Shown here one piece after another: positions 26,761 through 37,216 of a DNA stretch of 64,000 nt. Origin of the DNA: Actinomadura formosensis NBRC 14204 (GTDB taxonomy: Bacteria > Actinomycetota > Actinomycetes > Streptosporangiales > Streptosporangiaceae); assembly GCF_001552155.1 (NCBI RefSeq), contig NZ_BCQQ01000012.1:16115-80114 (forward strand), read 5' to 3'. Position numbers and translations under genes: made by a program. The notes beneath the pieces were generated by a model, which saw only the letters and a program-made list of their open reading frames with translations, was not told the origin of the DNA and did no database searches. The stretch's first letter is position 1; every line of letters starts with the position of its first letter.

Positions 26761-27362
26761 TCGCCTTCGTCAGCGGCTGGGTGGCCGCCGCCGGGCCGGA
26801 CGGGGCGGTGATCGACGTGCACGGTGTCGGCCTCGCGGTGCAGTGCACGCCCGCCACCCTCGCCGGGCTGCGGGTCGGCGAGCAGGCGCACGTGCCGACC
26901 TCCCTCATCGTCCGCGAGGACTCCCTCACCCTGTTCGGGTTCGCCGACGACGACGAGCGCACGGTGTTCGAGCTGCTGCAGACCGCGAGCGGCATCGGGC
27001 CCCGGCTCGCACTGGCGATGCTGGCGGTCCACACGCCCGATGCACTGCGCCGCGCGGTGGCCGCCGAGGACGTCACCGCGCTCACCAGGGTCCCCGGCAT
27101 CGGCAAGAAGGGCGCCCAGCGCATCGTCCTGGAGCTCAGGGACCGCCTCGGCGGCCCGATCGGCGACGGCGCCGGCGAGGTGCGCACGCCCGCCCGCGCC
27201 GAGGCGTGGCGGGAACAGGTGCAGATGGGCCTGATCAACCTCGGCTGGTCGGCCAAGGACGCCGACGCCGCCGTGGACGCCGTCGCCGCCGACCTCGACG
27301 GCGCCGAGACGCCCCCGGTCGCCGTCCTGCTGAAGTCCGCGCTCAAGAAACTCAGCAAATAA
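26757..27362 (+). CDS. ruvA: Holliday junction DNA helicase subunit RuvA
   Basis: Junction-recognition subunit, 201 aa. It has the N-terminal OB fold ([13 protein letters not shown]), two helix-hairpin-helix motifs ([15 protein letters not shown] and [15 protein letters not shown]) and a C-terminal domain that contacts RuvB ([13 protein letters not shown]). The ATG overlaps the ruvC stop and SD GAGGAGG lies inside ruvC. The stop TAA shares one base with the ruvB ATG. Confidence 0.95.
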   Translation: MIAFVSGWVAAAGPDGAVIDVHGVGLAVQCTPATLAGLRVGEQAHVPTSLIVREDSLTLFGFADDDERTVFELLQTASGIGPRLALAMLAVHTPDALRRAVAAEDVTALTRVPGIGKKGAQRIVLELRDRLGGPIGDGAGEVRTPARAEAWREQVQMGLINLGWSAKDADAAVDAVAADLDGAETPPVAVLLKSALKKLSK

Positions 27363-28444
27363 TGAGCGGCGGCAACGGCGGCGATGAATTCGAGCGGCTC
27401 GTCTCGGCGGCTGCCGACGGGGTCGAGGAGCAGCGGATCGAGGCCGCGCTGCGGCCGAAGAAGCTGGACGACTTCGTCGGCCAGGAACGCGTGCGCGAGC
27501 AGCTCTCGCTGGTGCTGCACAGCGCGCTGCGGCGCGGCCGGACGCCCGACCACGTGCTGCTGTCGGGCGGGCCGGGCCTCGGCAAGACCACCCTCGCGAT
27601 GATCATCGCGGCGGAGCTGGGGCAGCCGCTGCGGATCTCCTCCGGGCCCGCGATCGAGCGGGCGGGCGACCTCGCGGCGGTGCTGTCGACGCTCGCCGAG
27701 GGCGAGGTGCTGTTCCTGGACGAGATCCACCGCCTCGCGCGTCCCGCCGAGGAGATGCTCTACATGGCGATGGAGGACTTCCGCGTCGACGTCGTGGTGG
27801 GCAAGGGGCCGGGCGCGACCGCGATCCCGCTGGACATCGCGCCGTTCACCCTGGTCGGGGCGACCACCCGGGCGGGCATGCTGCCCGGCCCGCTGCGCGA
27901 CCGGTTCGGTTTCGTCGCGCACATGGACTTCTACGAGCCCGCCGAACTGGAGGTCATCGTCCGGCGGTCGGCGCGGCTGCTGGACGTGGAGATCGCCGAC
28001 GACGCCGCCGCCGAGGTCGCCCGGCGCTCCCGCGGCACGCCCCGCATCGCCAACCGGCTGCTGCGCCGCGTCCGCGACTACGCCGAGGTCCGCGCCGACG
28101 GGATCATCACGCAGGAATCGGCGCGGGCGGCCCTCGCGTTGTACGAGGTGGACGAACGGGGACTGGACCGGCTCGACCGATCCGTCCTGGAGTCGCTGAT
28201 GCGCAAGTTCGGCGGCGGGCCCGTGGGCCTGTCCACCCTCGCCGTGTCGGTGGGGGAGGAGCCGGAGACCGTGGAGGTCGTCGCCGAGCCGTTCCTCGTC
28301 CGGCAGGGACTGCTGGCGCGGACGCCGCGCGGACGCGTCGCCACCGCCGCCGCGTGGGCGCACCTGGGGCTGCCTCAGCCGCCCACGGCGCCGATGGCGG
28401 GCACCCTGTTCGACGTGGACGAGGACGCCGCCCCGCCCGAATAG
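27362..28444 (+). CDS. ruvB: Holliday junction branch migration ATPase RuvB
   Basis: AAA+ hexameric motor, 360 aa. Walker A is GGPGLGKTT, Walker B is [10 protein letters not shown], sensor 1 is VGATTRAG and the arginine finger follows in GPLRDRFGF; the C-terminal winged helix includes [14 protein letters not shown]. It is translationally coupled to ruvA (TAATG). From family knowledge it drives branch migration with RuvA before RuvC cleavage. Confidence 0.97.
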   Translation: MSGGNGGDEFERLVSAAADGVEEQRIEAALRPKKLDDFVGQERVREQLSLVLHSALRRGRTPDHVLLSGGPGLGKTTLAMIIAAELGQPLRISSGPAIERAGDLAAVLSTLAEGEVLFLDEIHRLARPAEEMLYMAMEDFRVDVVVGKGPGATAIPLDIAPFTLVGATTRAGMLPGPLRDRFGFVAHMDFYEPAELEVIVRRSARLLDVEIADDAAAEVARRSRGTPRIANRLLRRVRDYAEVRADGIITQESARAALALYEVDERGLDRLDRSVLESLMRKFGGGPVGLSTLAVSVGEEPETVEVVAEPFLVRQGLLARTPRGRVATAAAWAHLGLPQPPTAPMAGTLFDVDEDAAPPE

Positions 28445-28497
28445 TGATCATCTGATAACGGGTTGGGAACTTCCCGGCGTCGCCGATCGTCGCGTCG

Positions 28498-28526
28498 TTG
28501 CCGGGGTCTCGCGTACTCTCTAGACT
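28498..28526 (+). promoter_or_regulatory. Promoter of yajC-secD-secF
   Basis: TTGCCG (28498-28503), 17-base spacer, TAGACT (28521-28526): a good match to the vegetative sigma consensus. Start near 28533 would leave a leader of about 90 bases before yajC. Confidence 0.7.
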
Positions 28527-28621
28527 CCGGGACTTGGTTCACCGTCTCCAGCCGGCGGTCCCCGTGGACGTGACCGATCCGGTCACAGGCTGGTAATCGA
28601 CATCGGAAGGATGCCCCGGTA

Positions 28622-29131
28622 ATGGGCAGCGACATGATTCTTGCGGCGAGTTCAGGCGGTAGCGGGCCGTTCAACCTGCTCCTGCTGCTCGCCGTTCCTC
28701 TGGTCTTCTACTTCCTGCTCATCCGGCCGCAGAGCAAGCGCCGCAAAGAGCAGATGCAGATGCAGAACGACCTCCAGCCCGGTGTCCGCGTGGTGACGAC
28801 CAGCGGTATCCGCGCCACCGTCGTGGAGGTCGACGACGACGGCGTTCTCCTGGAGATCGCCGACGGTGTCGAGGTGCGCTTCGTCAAGCAGGCCGTCATG
28901 CAGATCCTCAAGGACTCCGACTCCGAGGACCTCGACGAGGACCCCGGTGAGGGAGACGAGGACGGCACCGTCGACCTCACCAAGGACGGCTCCGAGGTCG
29001 ACCTGTCCAAGGACGGCGACACCGAGGACGGCACGGAGACGAAGGACACCGCGGTGGACGAGGACGGGGGGCCCGCGTCCAAGCCGGAGGAGAAGACGAA
29101 GGTCAAGGCGGCGGACAAGCCGTCCGCATGA
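28622..29131 (+). CDS. yajC: Preprotein translocase subunit YajC
   Basis: 169 aa, longer than the usual 90-110 because of an acidic Asp/Glu/Thr/Lys-rich tail of about 65 residues. One membrane helix (about 18-36, LLLLLAVPLVFYFLLIRPQ), then the conserved RPQSKRRKEQMQMQNDLQPGV, VVTTSGI and DGVEVRFVKQAVM. It associates with SecDF at the membrane. Start ATG 28622; the internal ATG 28634 is an alternative. Confidence 0.93.
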   Translation: MGSDMILAASSGGSGPFNLLLLLAVPLVFYFLLIRPQSKRRKEQMQMQNDLQPGVRVVTTSGIRATVVEVDDDGVLLEIADGVEVRFVKQAVMQILKDSDSEDLDEDPGEGDEDGTVDLTKDGSEVDLSKDGDTEDGTETKDTAVDEDGGPASKPEEKTKVKAADKPSA

Positions 29132-29181
29132 CCTTCTGACACTCCCACGGCGCTGACCAAAGACGGGAAGTTAAGACGACA

Positions 29182-31002
29182 GTGGCTTCGCCCAACTACG
29201 CTCCCAAACCCGGGCGCACGCTCCTCGCACTGTTCGCGACGCTGGTCGTCCTCGCCGGCCTGGCGGTCTGGCAGGGCCAGACGACGCCCAAGCTCGGCCT
29301 GGACCTGGCCGGCGGGACGACCGTGACGCTCACGGCCAAGACCGCGAACGGCAAGAACCCTCCGCCCGAGCAGATGAACCAGGCCGTCAAGATCATGACC
29401 CAGCGGGTCAACGGCCTGGGGGTGTCCGACGCGGAGGTCGCCAAGCAGGGCAGCAACAACATCGTGGTGAACGTCCCGGGCGAGGGGCAGGGGCGCGTCG
29501 TCAACCTCATCGGGACCACGGCGAAGCTGCAGTTCCGCCAGGTGTTCGCGGCGGCGGACGGCAAGCCCAAGGGGGCCGTGCCGAACCCGATCCCCTCCAT
29601 CAAGGACAAGGGCAAGAAGGACAAGGGCAAGAGCCCGTCGCCGTCGCCGTCCCCGTCCGGGTCGTCGGCGTCCCCGTCCGGGAGCGCCTCGCCGTCCACG
29701 TCGTCCACCCCGCGCGGCCGGGCCCTGTCGGGGGCGCTGACCGCCCCGACGCCGAAGCCGCCCGCCTCGGGGGACCCGCAGCCGCAGCCGACGCCGTCGT
29801 CGCCGCTGACGGTGCCGTCCGGGCAGCCGACGCCACCCGCGCAGGGCTACCCGGGCGTGACCGACAAGGCCGTCATCCAGCAGTTCGAGTCGCTCGACTG
29901 CTACAAGGGGGACCGGCACACCCCCGGCGCGAACGACCCGAACCGCAAGTTCGTCGCCGCCTGCGACCAGAACGAGGAGAACGGCCAGGTCTCCAAGTAC
30001 ATCCTCGGGCCCGTCCGGGTGCTCGGCGAGAACGTCGACGCGGCCACCGCGATGCCGCCGAACCCGCAGCAGGGCGAGCCCAGCTGGTCGGTGTCGCTGA
30101 AGTTCGACGGCAAGGGCGCCCGCCAGTTCGGCGAGATCACCACCGACGCCTCCCGCGCCTACCAGCAGGACCCCAACTCCCCGCAGGCGCAGGTCGCGAT
30201 CGTCCTGGACGGGCAGGTCGTCTCGGCGCCCGGCATCCGGGAGGGCGCGATCACCGGCGGCACCGCCAGGATCGACGGGCCGCCCGAGAGCTTCACCCAG
30301 CAGTACGCCACCGACCTCGCCAACGTGCTCAAGTACGGGGCGCTGCCGCTGGAGTTCAAGCAGAGCTCCATCGACGAGGTGTCGTCCACGCTGGGCTCCG
30401 ACCAGCTGGCCGGCGGCCTGACCGCCGGGGCGATCGGCCTCGGGCTGGTGGTCCTCTACTGCCTGTTCTACTACCGGGGCCTCGGCCTGGTGGCGGTGTC
30501 CAGCCTGGTCGTGGCGTCCGCCATCACCTACCTCGCGGTGGTGATCCTCGGTGAGGGGATGGGCTTCCGGCTCTCGCTGCCGCACATCATCGGCCTGATC
30601 GTCTCGATCGGCATCACCGCCGACTCGTTCATCGTCTACTTCGAGCGCCTGCGGGACGAGCTGAGAGCCGGCCGCAAGCTGCGCTCGTCGGTCGAGAACG
30701 CCTGGAAGCGGGCGCGGCGCACCATTCTCGTCGCCGACGCCGTCACCTTCCTGGCCGCGCTCGTGCTGTACTTCCTCGCGGTCGGCGGCGTCGCCGGGTT
30801 CGCGTTCGCGATGGGCCTCACGACGCTCATCGACATCGTGGTGGTGTTCTTCTTCACCAAGCCGATGGTCGCGCTGCTGTCGCGCACCAAGTTCTTCGGC
30901 CGCGGCCATCCGATGTCCGGGCTCGATCCAAGGCGGCTGCACCGCGCGGCGAGCAAGCCGTCCGCCACCACCGCCCCGTCGACCAGCCAGGAGGCCTGAC
31001 CA
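29182..31002 (+). CDS. secD: Protein-export membrane protein SecD
   Basis: RND-type translocon motor subunit, 605 aa, using proton motive force to pull exported proteins outward. It has LGLDLAGGTTVTL (D1 motif), the P1 periplasmic domain, PLEFKQSSIDEVSSTLG, and five C-terminal helices including GLIVSIGITADSFIVYFER (D5). Inside P1 (about residues 150-230) is an unusual low-complexity Ser/Pro-rich insert with repeated SPSPSPSPSG-type runs. The GTG at 29182 gives MASPNYAPKPGRTLLAL. The stop codon TGA ends at 30999; secF starts 2 bases later. Confidence 0.94.
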
Positions 31003-32174
31003 TGGGACTGCGCACGGTCACCTCGCGGATCTACCGGGGCGAGATCAGCGCCGACATCGTCGGCCGCCCGAAGATCTGGTACACGATCTCCGGGCTGCTG
31101 CTGGTGCTGTCGATCGCCGGCCTGCTCGTCCAGGGCCTGAACTTCGGCGTGGAGTTCAAGGGCGGTTCCGTCTTCACCTTCAAGGCGCCCAGCGCCTCGA
31201 TCGAGCAGGTGCGCACCGCCGTCACCGGCGGCGGCGCCCACCAGGCGATCGTGCAGAAGGCGGGCGGCGACTGGCGGGTGACGACCGAGAGCATGTCGTC
31301 CTCGCACGTCACCGAGGTCAAGTCGAACATCGCCCAGGAACTGAAGGTCCCGGCGGGCAAGGTCAGCACCCAGGTCGTCGGCGCCTCGTGGGGCGGCGAG
31401 ATCCAGAAGAAGGCCTGGCAGGCGCTGGCCGTCTTCATGATCCTGATCATCGGCTACCTGTCGGTGGCGTTCGAGTGGCGGATGGCCATGGCGGCGGTGG
31501 TCGCGCTGGTCCACGACCTCGTCATCACGGCGGGCGTCTACGCCTGGTCCGGCTTCGAGGTCACCCCGGCGACGCTGCTCGGCTTCCTGACCATCCTCGG
31601 ATACTCGCTGTACGACGCGGTCGTCGTCTTCGACATGATCAAGGAGGTCACCAAACCGCTCGGCCCGACCTCCAAGACCACCTACAGCGAGGCCGCGAAC
31701 CAGGCGCTCAGCAGCACGCTGGTCCGGTCGCTGAACACCTCGCTGGTCGCGATCCTGCCGGTCGGCGCGATCCTGTTCATCGGCACCACGCTGTTCGGCG
31801 CCGGGACGCTGAAGGACCTGTCGCTCGCCCTGTTCGTCGGCATGATCGTCGGGACGTACTCCTCGATCTGCGTGGCGACGCCGCTGCTCGTCCAGTTGAA
31901 GGAGCGCGAGCCGAAGTACCGGCAGATCCGGGAGAACATCGCCCGGCGGGAGCAGAGCGCGAAGCGGCAGACCAAGGCGCCCAAGGTCAAGGCCGGCGCG
32001 GGCGCGTCCGGCAAGCCCCCGGCCGACGACGGCGACGATGACGGCGAGGGCGCCCCGGCCACCGGTGAGCCCGCCGCCGACATCAGGAGCACCGTCACGG
32101 TGCGCAAGGTCGTGCAGACCGGGTCGCGCCAGCAGCCCAAGCGCGGGACGCGGCAGCAGCGGCGCGGCAATTAG
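31002..32174 (+). CDS. secF: Protein-export membrane protein SecF
   Basis: 390 aa partner of SecD. Conserved motifs are LNFGVEFKGGSVFTFKA (F1), FMILIIGYLSVAFEWRMAMAAVVALVHD split over the helices, and LTILGYSLYDAVVVFDMIKE (F4). The C terminus carries a basic then acidic cytoplasmic tail of about 80 residues (KQTKAPKVKAGAGASG and onward) of low complexity. It follows secD by 2 bases and precedes apt by 17. Confidence 0.95.
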   Translation: MGLRTVTSRIYRGEISADIVGRPKIWYTISGLLLVLSIAGLLVQGLNFGVEFKGGSVFTFKAPSASIEQVRTAVTGGGAHQAIVQKAGGDWRVTTESMSSSHVTEVKSNIAQELKVPAGKVSTQVVGASWGGEIQKKAWQALAVFMILIIGYLSVAFEWRMAMAAVVALVHDLVITAGVYAWSGFEVTPATLLGFLTILGYSLYDAVVVFDMIKEVTKPLGPTSKTTYSEAANQALSSTLVRSLNTSLVAILPVGAILFIGTTLFGAGTLKDLSLALFVGMIVGTYSSICVATPLLVQLKEREPKYRQIRENIARREQSAKRQTKAPKVKAGAGASGKPPADDGDDDGEGAPATGEPAADIRSTVTVRKVVQTGSRQQPKRGTRQQRRGN

Positions 32175-32191
32175 GCGGGGGATCGTCGACC

Positions 32192-32716
32192 GTGGACCTC
32201 GGCAAGCTGATCCAGGAACGGATCCGCGACATCCCCGACTACCCCAAGCCCGGCGTGATGTTCAAGGACATCACGCCGCTGCTGGCCGACCATGTCGCGT
32301 TCGCCGGCGTGGTCGACTCGATCGTCAACCACCACGGCCGCGGCACCATCGACAAGATCGTCGGTATCGAGGCCCGCGGGTTCATCCTCGCCGCGCCCGT
32401 CGCCTACCACTTCGGCGCCGGCTTCGTCCCGGTGCGCAAGAAGGGGAAGCTGCCCGCGGCGACGCGCGAGGAGACCTATGACCTCGAATACGGGAACGAG
32501 ACGATCGAGATCCATTCCGACGCTCTCGAAGCCGGCGAGCGCGTGCTGATCGTCGACGACGTCCTGGCCACCGGGGGCACGGCCAGGGCGGCCGCCGAAC
32601 TCGTGCGGCGATGCGGCGGCGACGTCGTCGGGCTGTCGGTCCTCCTCGAACTGTCCTTCCTGCACGGACGCGACAAACTGGGGAATCTGGACGTCCATTC
32701 ACTGGTTACGGTCTAG
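32192..32716 (+). CDS. apt: Adenine phosphoribosyltransferase
   Basis: Purine salvage enzyme converting adenine and PRPP to AMP, 174 aa. The PRPP-binding signature is VLIVDDVLATGGTARAAAELV; further family blocks are DYPKPGVMFKDITPLL and VGIEARGFILAAPVAYHFG. GTG 32192 starts MDLGKLIQERIRDIPDYP. Position between secF and rel is conserved in actinobacteria. Confidence 0.95.
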   Translation: MDLGKLIQERIRDIPDYPKPGVMFKDITPLLADHVAFAGVVDSIVNHHGRGTIDKIVGIEARGFILAAPVAYHFGAGFVPVRKKGKLPAATREETYDLEYGNETIEIHSDALEAGERVLIVDDVLATGGTARAAAELVRRCGGDVVGLSVLLELSFLHGRDKLGNLDVHSLVTV

Positions 32717-32734
32717 TGCGAAATGGGCGCCGGA

Positions 32735-32740
32735 TACACT
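32735..32740 (+). promoter_or_regulatory. Possible -10 of rel
   Basis: TACACT just behind the apt stop, framed by two GGCGCC palindromes (32727-32732, 32742-32747). The -35 is poor. The leader to the rel GTG would be about 72 bases. Confidence 0.4.
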
Positions 32741-32818
32741 GGCGCCATCAGGGTCCGGTGGGAACGGGCGCGACCCGCGCGGCGTGCACGACGGGCCCGA
32801 ACGGACTAGGGAGGCTGG

Positions 32819-35365
32819 GTGCCCGGTGAGGTGGTATCGACCGGCGCGGTGAACGACGCCGCGGCGCCCCAGGCCGGGAAACATCCGGTGCGGGAGACCG
32901 CGGGAGAGCGGGCCGTGCAGGCGGCCGGGGCGTCCACCGTGCCACCGCACCGCGCCGAACGGCGCGATCCGCCGCCCGCGCCGCCCGCCGAAGACCCGCC
33001 GCCGAAGGACCCCGCCGCCCGCGACCCCCGAGCCGAGACTCCCCCCGCCGAGCGCACCGGCCCCCCGGAGGACGCCGATGACGCGTCCGAGACCGACGCC
33101 CCGTCCAGGCCCATGCCGGCCACGATTCCACCGTCTGCCGCCCGGGTGCGCCGTAGGCTCGCCAGACTGGGCGCCCAGCGCGGCCCCGCTATGAACCCGG
33201 TACTGGAACCACTGATCAAGACGGTCCGCAACACGCACCCGAAGGCGGACCTGCGGCTCATCGAGCGCGCCTACGACGTCGCCGCGCACCACCACCGCGA
33301 CCAGAAGCGCAAGAGCGGCGACCCGTACATCACGCACCCCCTCGCGGTCGCGACCATCCTCGCCGAACTCGGCATGAACACCGAGACGCTCTGCGCGGCG
33401 CTGCTGCACGACACCGTCGAGGACACCCCGTACACGCTCGACCAGCTGCGCGCCGAGTTCGGGGACGAGATCGCCGCCCTCGTCGACGGCGTCACCAAGC
33501 TCGACAAGGTCAAGTACGGGGAGGCCGCGGAGGCCGAGACCGTCCGCAAGATGGTCGTGGCGATGTCCCGCGACATCCGCGTCCTGGTGATCAAGCTCGG
33601 TGACCGGCTGCACAACATGCGCACGCTGCGCTACATGCCGCGGCACAAGCAGGAGAAGAAGGCCCGCGAGACCCTGGAGGTGTTCGCGCCGCTCGCGCAC
33701 CGCCTCGGGATGAACACGCTGAAGTGGGAGCTGGAGGACCTCGCGTTCGCCACCCTGTACCCCAAGCGGTTCGACGAGATCGCCCGCCTGGTGTCCGAAC
33801 GCGCCCCGCGCCGCGACGTCTACCTCCAGGAAGTGATCGAGAAGGTCTCCACGGACCTGCGCGAGGCCCGGATCAAGGCCACCGTCACCGGCCGGCCGAA
33901 GCACTACTACTCGATCTACCAGAAGATGATCGCGCGGGACGTCGGCTTCGACGACATCTACGACCTGGTCGGCATCCGGGTCCTCGTCGACAGCGTCCGC
34001 GACTGCTACGCCGCCCTCGGTTCGATCCACGCGCGATGGAATCCGGTCCCCGGCCGGTTCAAGGACTACATCGCGATGCCGAAGTTCAACATGTACCAGT
34101 CGCTGCACACGACGGTGATCGGCCCGGAGGGCAAGCCCGTCGAGTTGCAGATCCGCACCTGGGGCATGCACCGCCGCGCCGAGTACGGCGTCGCCGCGCA
34201 CTGGAAGTACAAGGAGGAGACGGTCGGCGGCCGCAAGGCCGGCGACATGCAGTGGCTCCGCCAGCTTCTCGACTGGCAGAAGGAGACCGCCGACCCGGCC
34301 GAGTTCCTGGAGTCGCTCCGCTTCGACCTGTCGGTCTCCGAGGTGTTCGTGTTCACCCCGAAGGGCGACGTGATCGCGCTGCCGCAGGGCGCGACCCCCG
34401 TCGACTTCGCGTACGCGATCCACACCGAGGTCGGGCACCGATGTATCGGCGCCCGCGTCAACGGCCGTCTCGTCCCCCTCGAATCGACCCTCGACAACGG
34501 CGACACCGTCGAGGTGTTCACCTCCAAGTCGCCGGACGCGGGCCCGAGCCGCGACTGGCTCGGTTTCGTCAAGAGCGCCCGCGCCCGCAACAAGATCAAG
34601 CACTGGTTCTCCAAGGAGCGCCGCGACACCGCGATCGAGGCCGGCAAGGACGCCATCGCCCGCGCGATGCGCAAGCAGAACATGCCGCTGCAGCGGATGA
34701 TGTCCGGTGAGGCCCTGCTCGCCCTCGCCCGCGACATGCGCTACCCGGACGTGTCGTCCCTGTACGCCGCCGTCGGCGAGAGCCACGTCTCCGCCCAGCA
34801 CGTCGTCCAGCGTCTCGTGGACGCCCTCGGCGGCGTGGAGAGCGCCGAGGAGGACCTCGCCGAGATCGCCCTCCCGACGCGCCGCAAGCGGAGCCGCCCG
34901 GCCGGCGATCCCGGTGTCGTCGTCGCCGACGAGCCGGACGTGTGGGTCCGGCTGTCGCGCTGCTGCACCCCGGTCCCCGGCGACGACATCGTCGGGTTCG
35001 TCACCCGCGGTCACGGCGTCTCCGTCCACCGCGCCGACTGCGCCAACGTCGCCAGCCTGAGGTCGCAGCCCGACCGGCTCATCGACGTCAAATGGTCCCC
35101 GGGTGAAGACTCGGTCTTCCTCGTCGCCATCCAGGTCGAGGCCCTCGACCGCCCCCGCCTGCTGTCGGACGTGACCCGGGTCCTGTCCGACCAGCACGTC
35201 AACATCCTGTCGGCCTCGGTCACCACCACCCGGGACCGTGTCGCCGTCAGCCGCTTCACCTTCGAGATGGGCGACCCGAAACACCTGGGCCACGTCCTGA
35301 AGGCCGTCCGCTCCATCGACGGCGTCTACGACGTCTACCGGGTGACCAGCGGCGCCGCCCGCTGA
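32819..35365 (+). CDS. relA: Bifunctional (p)ppGpp synthetase/hydrolase Rel
   Basis: RSH alarmone enzyme, 848 aa. An unusual Pro/Ala/Glu-rich N-terminal extension covers about residues 1-124. The hydrolase HD domain follows with LLHDTVEDT (His197-Asp198, ED pair intact). The synthetase domain has [19 protein letters not shown] (Arg413-Asp416). The TGS domain has [21 protein letters not shown]. The conserved zinc-finger region [17 protein letters not shown] and a C-terminal ACT domain complete it. Both activities should be functional. GTG 32819 has AGGGAGG 5 bases upstream; an internal start at MNPVLEPL (residue 125) would give a canonical-length protein and cannot be ruled out. Confidence 0.94.
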   Translation: MPGEVVSTGAVNDAAAPQAGKHPVRETAGERAVQAAGASTVPPHRAERRDPPPAPPAEDPPPKDPAARDPRAETPPAERTGPPEDADDASETDAPSRPMPATIPPSAARVRRRLARLGAQRGPAMNPVLEPLIKTVRNTHPKADLRLIERAYDVAAHHHRDQKRKSGDPYITHPLAVATILAELGMNTETLCAALLHDTVEDTPYTLDQLRAEFGDEIAALVDGVTKLDKVKYGEAAEAETVRKMVVAMSRDIRVLVIKLGDRLHNMRTLRYMPRHKQEKKARETLEVFAPLAHRLGMNTLKWELEDLAFATLYPKRFDEIARLVSERAPRRDVYLQEVIEKVSTDLREARIKATVTGRPKHYYSIYQKMIARDVGFDDIYDLVGIRVLVDSVRDCYAALGSIHARWNPVPGRFKDYIAMPKFNMYQSLHTTVIGPEGKPVELQIRTWGMHRRAEYGVAAHWKYKEETVGGRKAGDMQWLRQLLDWQKETADPAEFLESLRFDLSVSEVFVFTPKGDVIALPQGATPVDFAYAIHTEVGHRCIGARVNGRLVPLESTLDNGDTVEVFTSKSPDAGPSRDWLGFVKSARARNKIKHWFSKERRDTAIEAGKDAIARAMRKQNMPLQRMMSGEALLALARDMRYPDVSSLYAAVGESHVSAQHVVQRLVDALGGVESAEEDLAEIALPTRRKRSRPAGDPGVVVADEPDVWVRLSRCCTPVPGDDIVGFVTRGHGVSVHRADCANVASLRSQPDRLIDVKWSPGEDSVFLVAIQVEALDRPRLLSDVTRVLSDQHVNILSASVTTTRDRVAVSRFTFEMGDPKHLGHVLKAVRSIDGVYDVYRVTSGAAR

Positions 35366-35394
35366 GAACGCCCCAGCCCACCGCCTGAGCCCGA

Positions 35395-35442
35395 ACGTGC
35401 GGAGGGGGCAGCCGCCACCCGGCGGCTGCCCCCTCCGCACGT
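35395..35442 (+). terminator. Bidirectional 22-bp-stem terminator between rel and aspS
   Basis: Perfect 22-bp stem ACGTGCGGAGGGGGCAGCCG(CC) with a 4-base loop ACCC. It lies 29 bases after rel and 13 bases before the end of the convergent aspS gene, so it can serve both. No T tract, as is common for actinobacterial terminators. Confidence 0.85.
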
Positions 35443-35455
35443 CGGAAGTGCCAGG

Positions 35456-37216
35456 TCAGGAGGCGGCGGTCTCGTCCTCCGGGATGACGTCCACGCCGGC
35501 TTCCGCGCGCTGTTCGGGGGTGATCGGGGTCGGGGCGGCGGTCAGGGGGTCGTGGCCGGACGCGGCCTTCGGGAAGGCGATCACGTCGCGGATCGAGTCC
35601 TGGCGGGCCAGGAGCATGACCACGCGGTCCCAGCCGAAGGCGATGCCGCCGTGGGGCGGCGGGCCGAACTTGAACGCCTCCAGCAGGAAGCCGAACTTCG
35701 ACTCGGCCTCCTGCTTGGAGAGGCCGAGGACGTCGAAGACGCGCTGCTGCATCTCGGCGCGGTGGATACGGATGGAGCCGCCGCCGATCTCGTTGCCGTT
35801 CAGGACGAGGTCGTAGGCGTCCGCGAGCGCGCTGCCCGGGTCCTCGTGGAAGGTGTCGGCGTACTCCGGCTTCGGGGCGGTGAACGGGTGGTGGACGGAC
35901 GTCCAGCCGATCTGCTCGCCCTTGTCGTCCTCGACGGGCTCGAAGATGGGGGCGTCGACGATCCAGACGAACTTCCAGGCGGTCTCGTCGATCAGGCCGC
36001 GGCGGCGGCCGATCTCCAGGCGGGCGGCGCCGAGAAGCTCCTGGGTGGCGTGCCGCTTGCCGGCGCCGAAGAAGACCGCGTCGCCGGGGGCCGCGCCGGT
36101 CTCGGCGGCCAGGCCGTCCTTCTCGGCGTCGGAGAGGTTCTTGGCGACCGGGCCGCCGAGCGTGCCGTCCTCCTGGACGAGCACGTAGGCGAGGCCGCGG
36201 GCACCGCGGGCCTTCGCCCAGTCCTGCCAGCCGTCCAGCTCCCTGCGGGTCTGGGACGCGCCGCCCGGCATGACGACCGCGCCGACGTACGGGGCCTGGA
36301 ACACGCGGAACGGCGTGCCGGCGAAGTACTCGGTCATGTCGGTCAGTTCCAGGCCGAAGCGCAGGTCGGGCTTGTCGGAGCCGTACCGGGCCATCGCGTC
36401 GGCGTAGGTGATGTGGGGGATCGGGCGGGGGATCTCGTGGCCGACGATGTCCCTCCAGAGGCGCGCCACGAGGTCCTCGCCGACCTTCAGGACGTCGTCC
36501 TGGTCGGCGAACGACATCTCGATGTCGATCTGGGTGAACTCGGGCTGCCGGTCGGCGCGGAAGTCCTCGTCGCGGTAGCAGCGGGCGATCTGGTAGTAGC
36601 GCTCCAGCCCGCCGACCATCAGGAGCTGCTTGAACAGCTGGGGCGACTGCGGCAGCGCGTACCAGTGGCCGGGCTTGAGCCGGACCGGGACGAGGAAGTC
36701 GCGGGCGCCCTCGGGCGTCGACCGGGTGAGGGTGGGCGTCTCGACGTTGACGAAGCCGTGCTCGCGCATCACCTCGTGCGTCAGGAACGCGGCCTCCGAG
36801 CGGATCTTCATGGCGCGGGCGACGGCGTCGCGGCGCAGGTCGAGGTACCGGTACTTGAGCCGGATCTCCTCGTGGACGTTGACGTCGCCCTCGATGGGGA
36901 ACGGCAGCGGCGCGGCGTCCGACAGCACCTCGATGTCGGACGCGGCGACCTCGATGTCACCGGTGGGCAGGTCCGGGTTCTCGTTGCCCGCGGGACGGAC
37001 GCGGACCTCGCCGACGATCTTGACGCAGAACTCCGAGCGCAGGTCGTGCGCGGCGTCCTCCTCGCGGAAGACGACCTGGGCGGTGCCGGACGCGTCGCGC
37101 AGGTCGATGAACGTGACACCGCCGTGGTCGCGGCGCCGGCCGACCCAGCCGGCCAGCGTGACCTGCTGCCCGGCGTGCTCCTTGCGGAGCGTCCCCGCCT
37201 CGTGGGTCCGGATCAT
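35456..37216 (-). CDS. aspS: Aspartyl-tRNA synthetase
   Basis: Class IIb synthetase of bacterial type, 586 aa. N-terminal anticodon OB fold ([22 protein letters not shown]), motif 2 around [24 protein letters not shown], bacterial GAD insertion ([12 protein letters not shown] onward) and motif 3 [13 protein letters not shown]. The C-terminal tail [20 protein letters not shown] matches actinobacterial enzymes. Its ATG overlaps the hisS stop by 4 bases (ATGA), so it is translationally coupled behind hisS. Whether it also charges tRNA-Asn was not determinable. Confidence 0.96.
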   Translation of the reverse strand: MIRTHEAGTLRKEHAGQQVTLAGWVGRRRDHGGVTFIDLRDASGTAQVVFREEDAAHDLRSEFCVKIVGEVRVRPAGNENPDLPTGDIEVAASDIEVLSDAAPLPFPIEGDVNVHEEIRLKYRYLDLRRDAVARAMKIRSEAAFLTHEVMREHGFVNVETPTLTRSTPEGARDFLVPVRLKPGHWYALPQSPQLFKQLLMVGGLERYYQIARCYRDEDFRADRQPEFTQIDIEMSFADQDDVLKVGEDLVARLWRDIVGHEIPRPIPHITYADAMARYGSDKPDLRFGLELTDMTEYFAGTPFRVFQAPYVGAVVMPGGASQTRRELDGWQDWAKARGARGLAYVLVQEDGTLGGPVAKNLSDAEKDGLAAETGAAPGDAVFFGAGKRHATQELLGAARLEIGRRRGLIDETAWKFVWIVDAPIFEPVEDDKGEQIGWTSVHHPFTAPKPEYADTFHEDPGSALADAYDLVLNGNEIGGGSIRIHRAEMQQRVFDVLGLSKQEAESKFGFLLEAFKFGPPPHGGIAFGWDRVVMLLARQDSIRDVIAFPKAASGHDPLTAAPTPITPEQRAEAGVDVIPEDETAAS

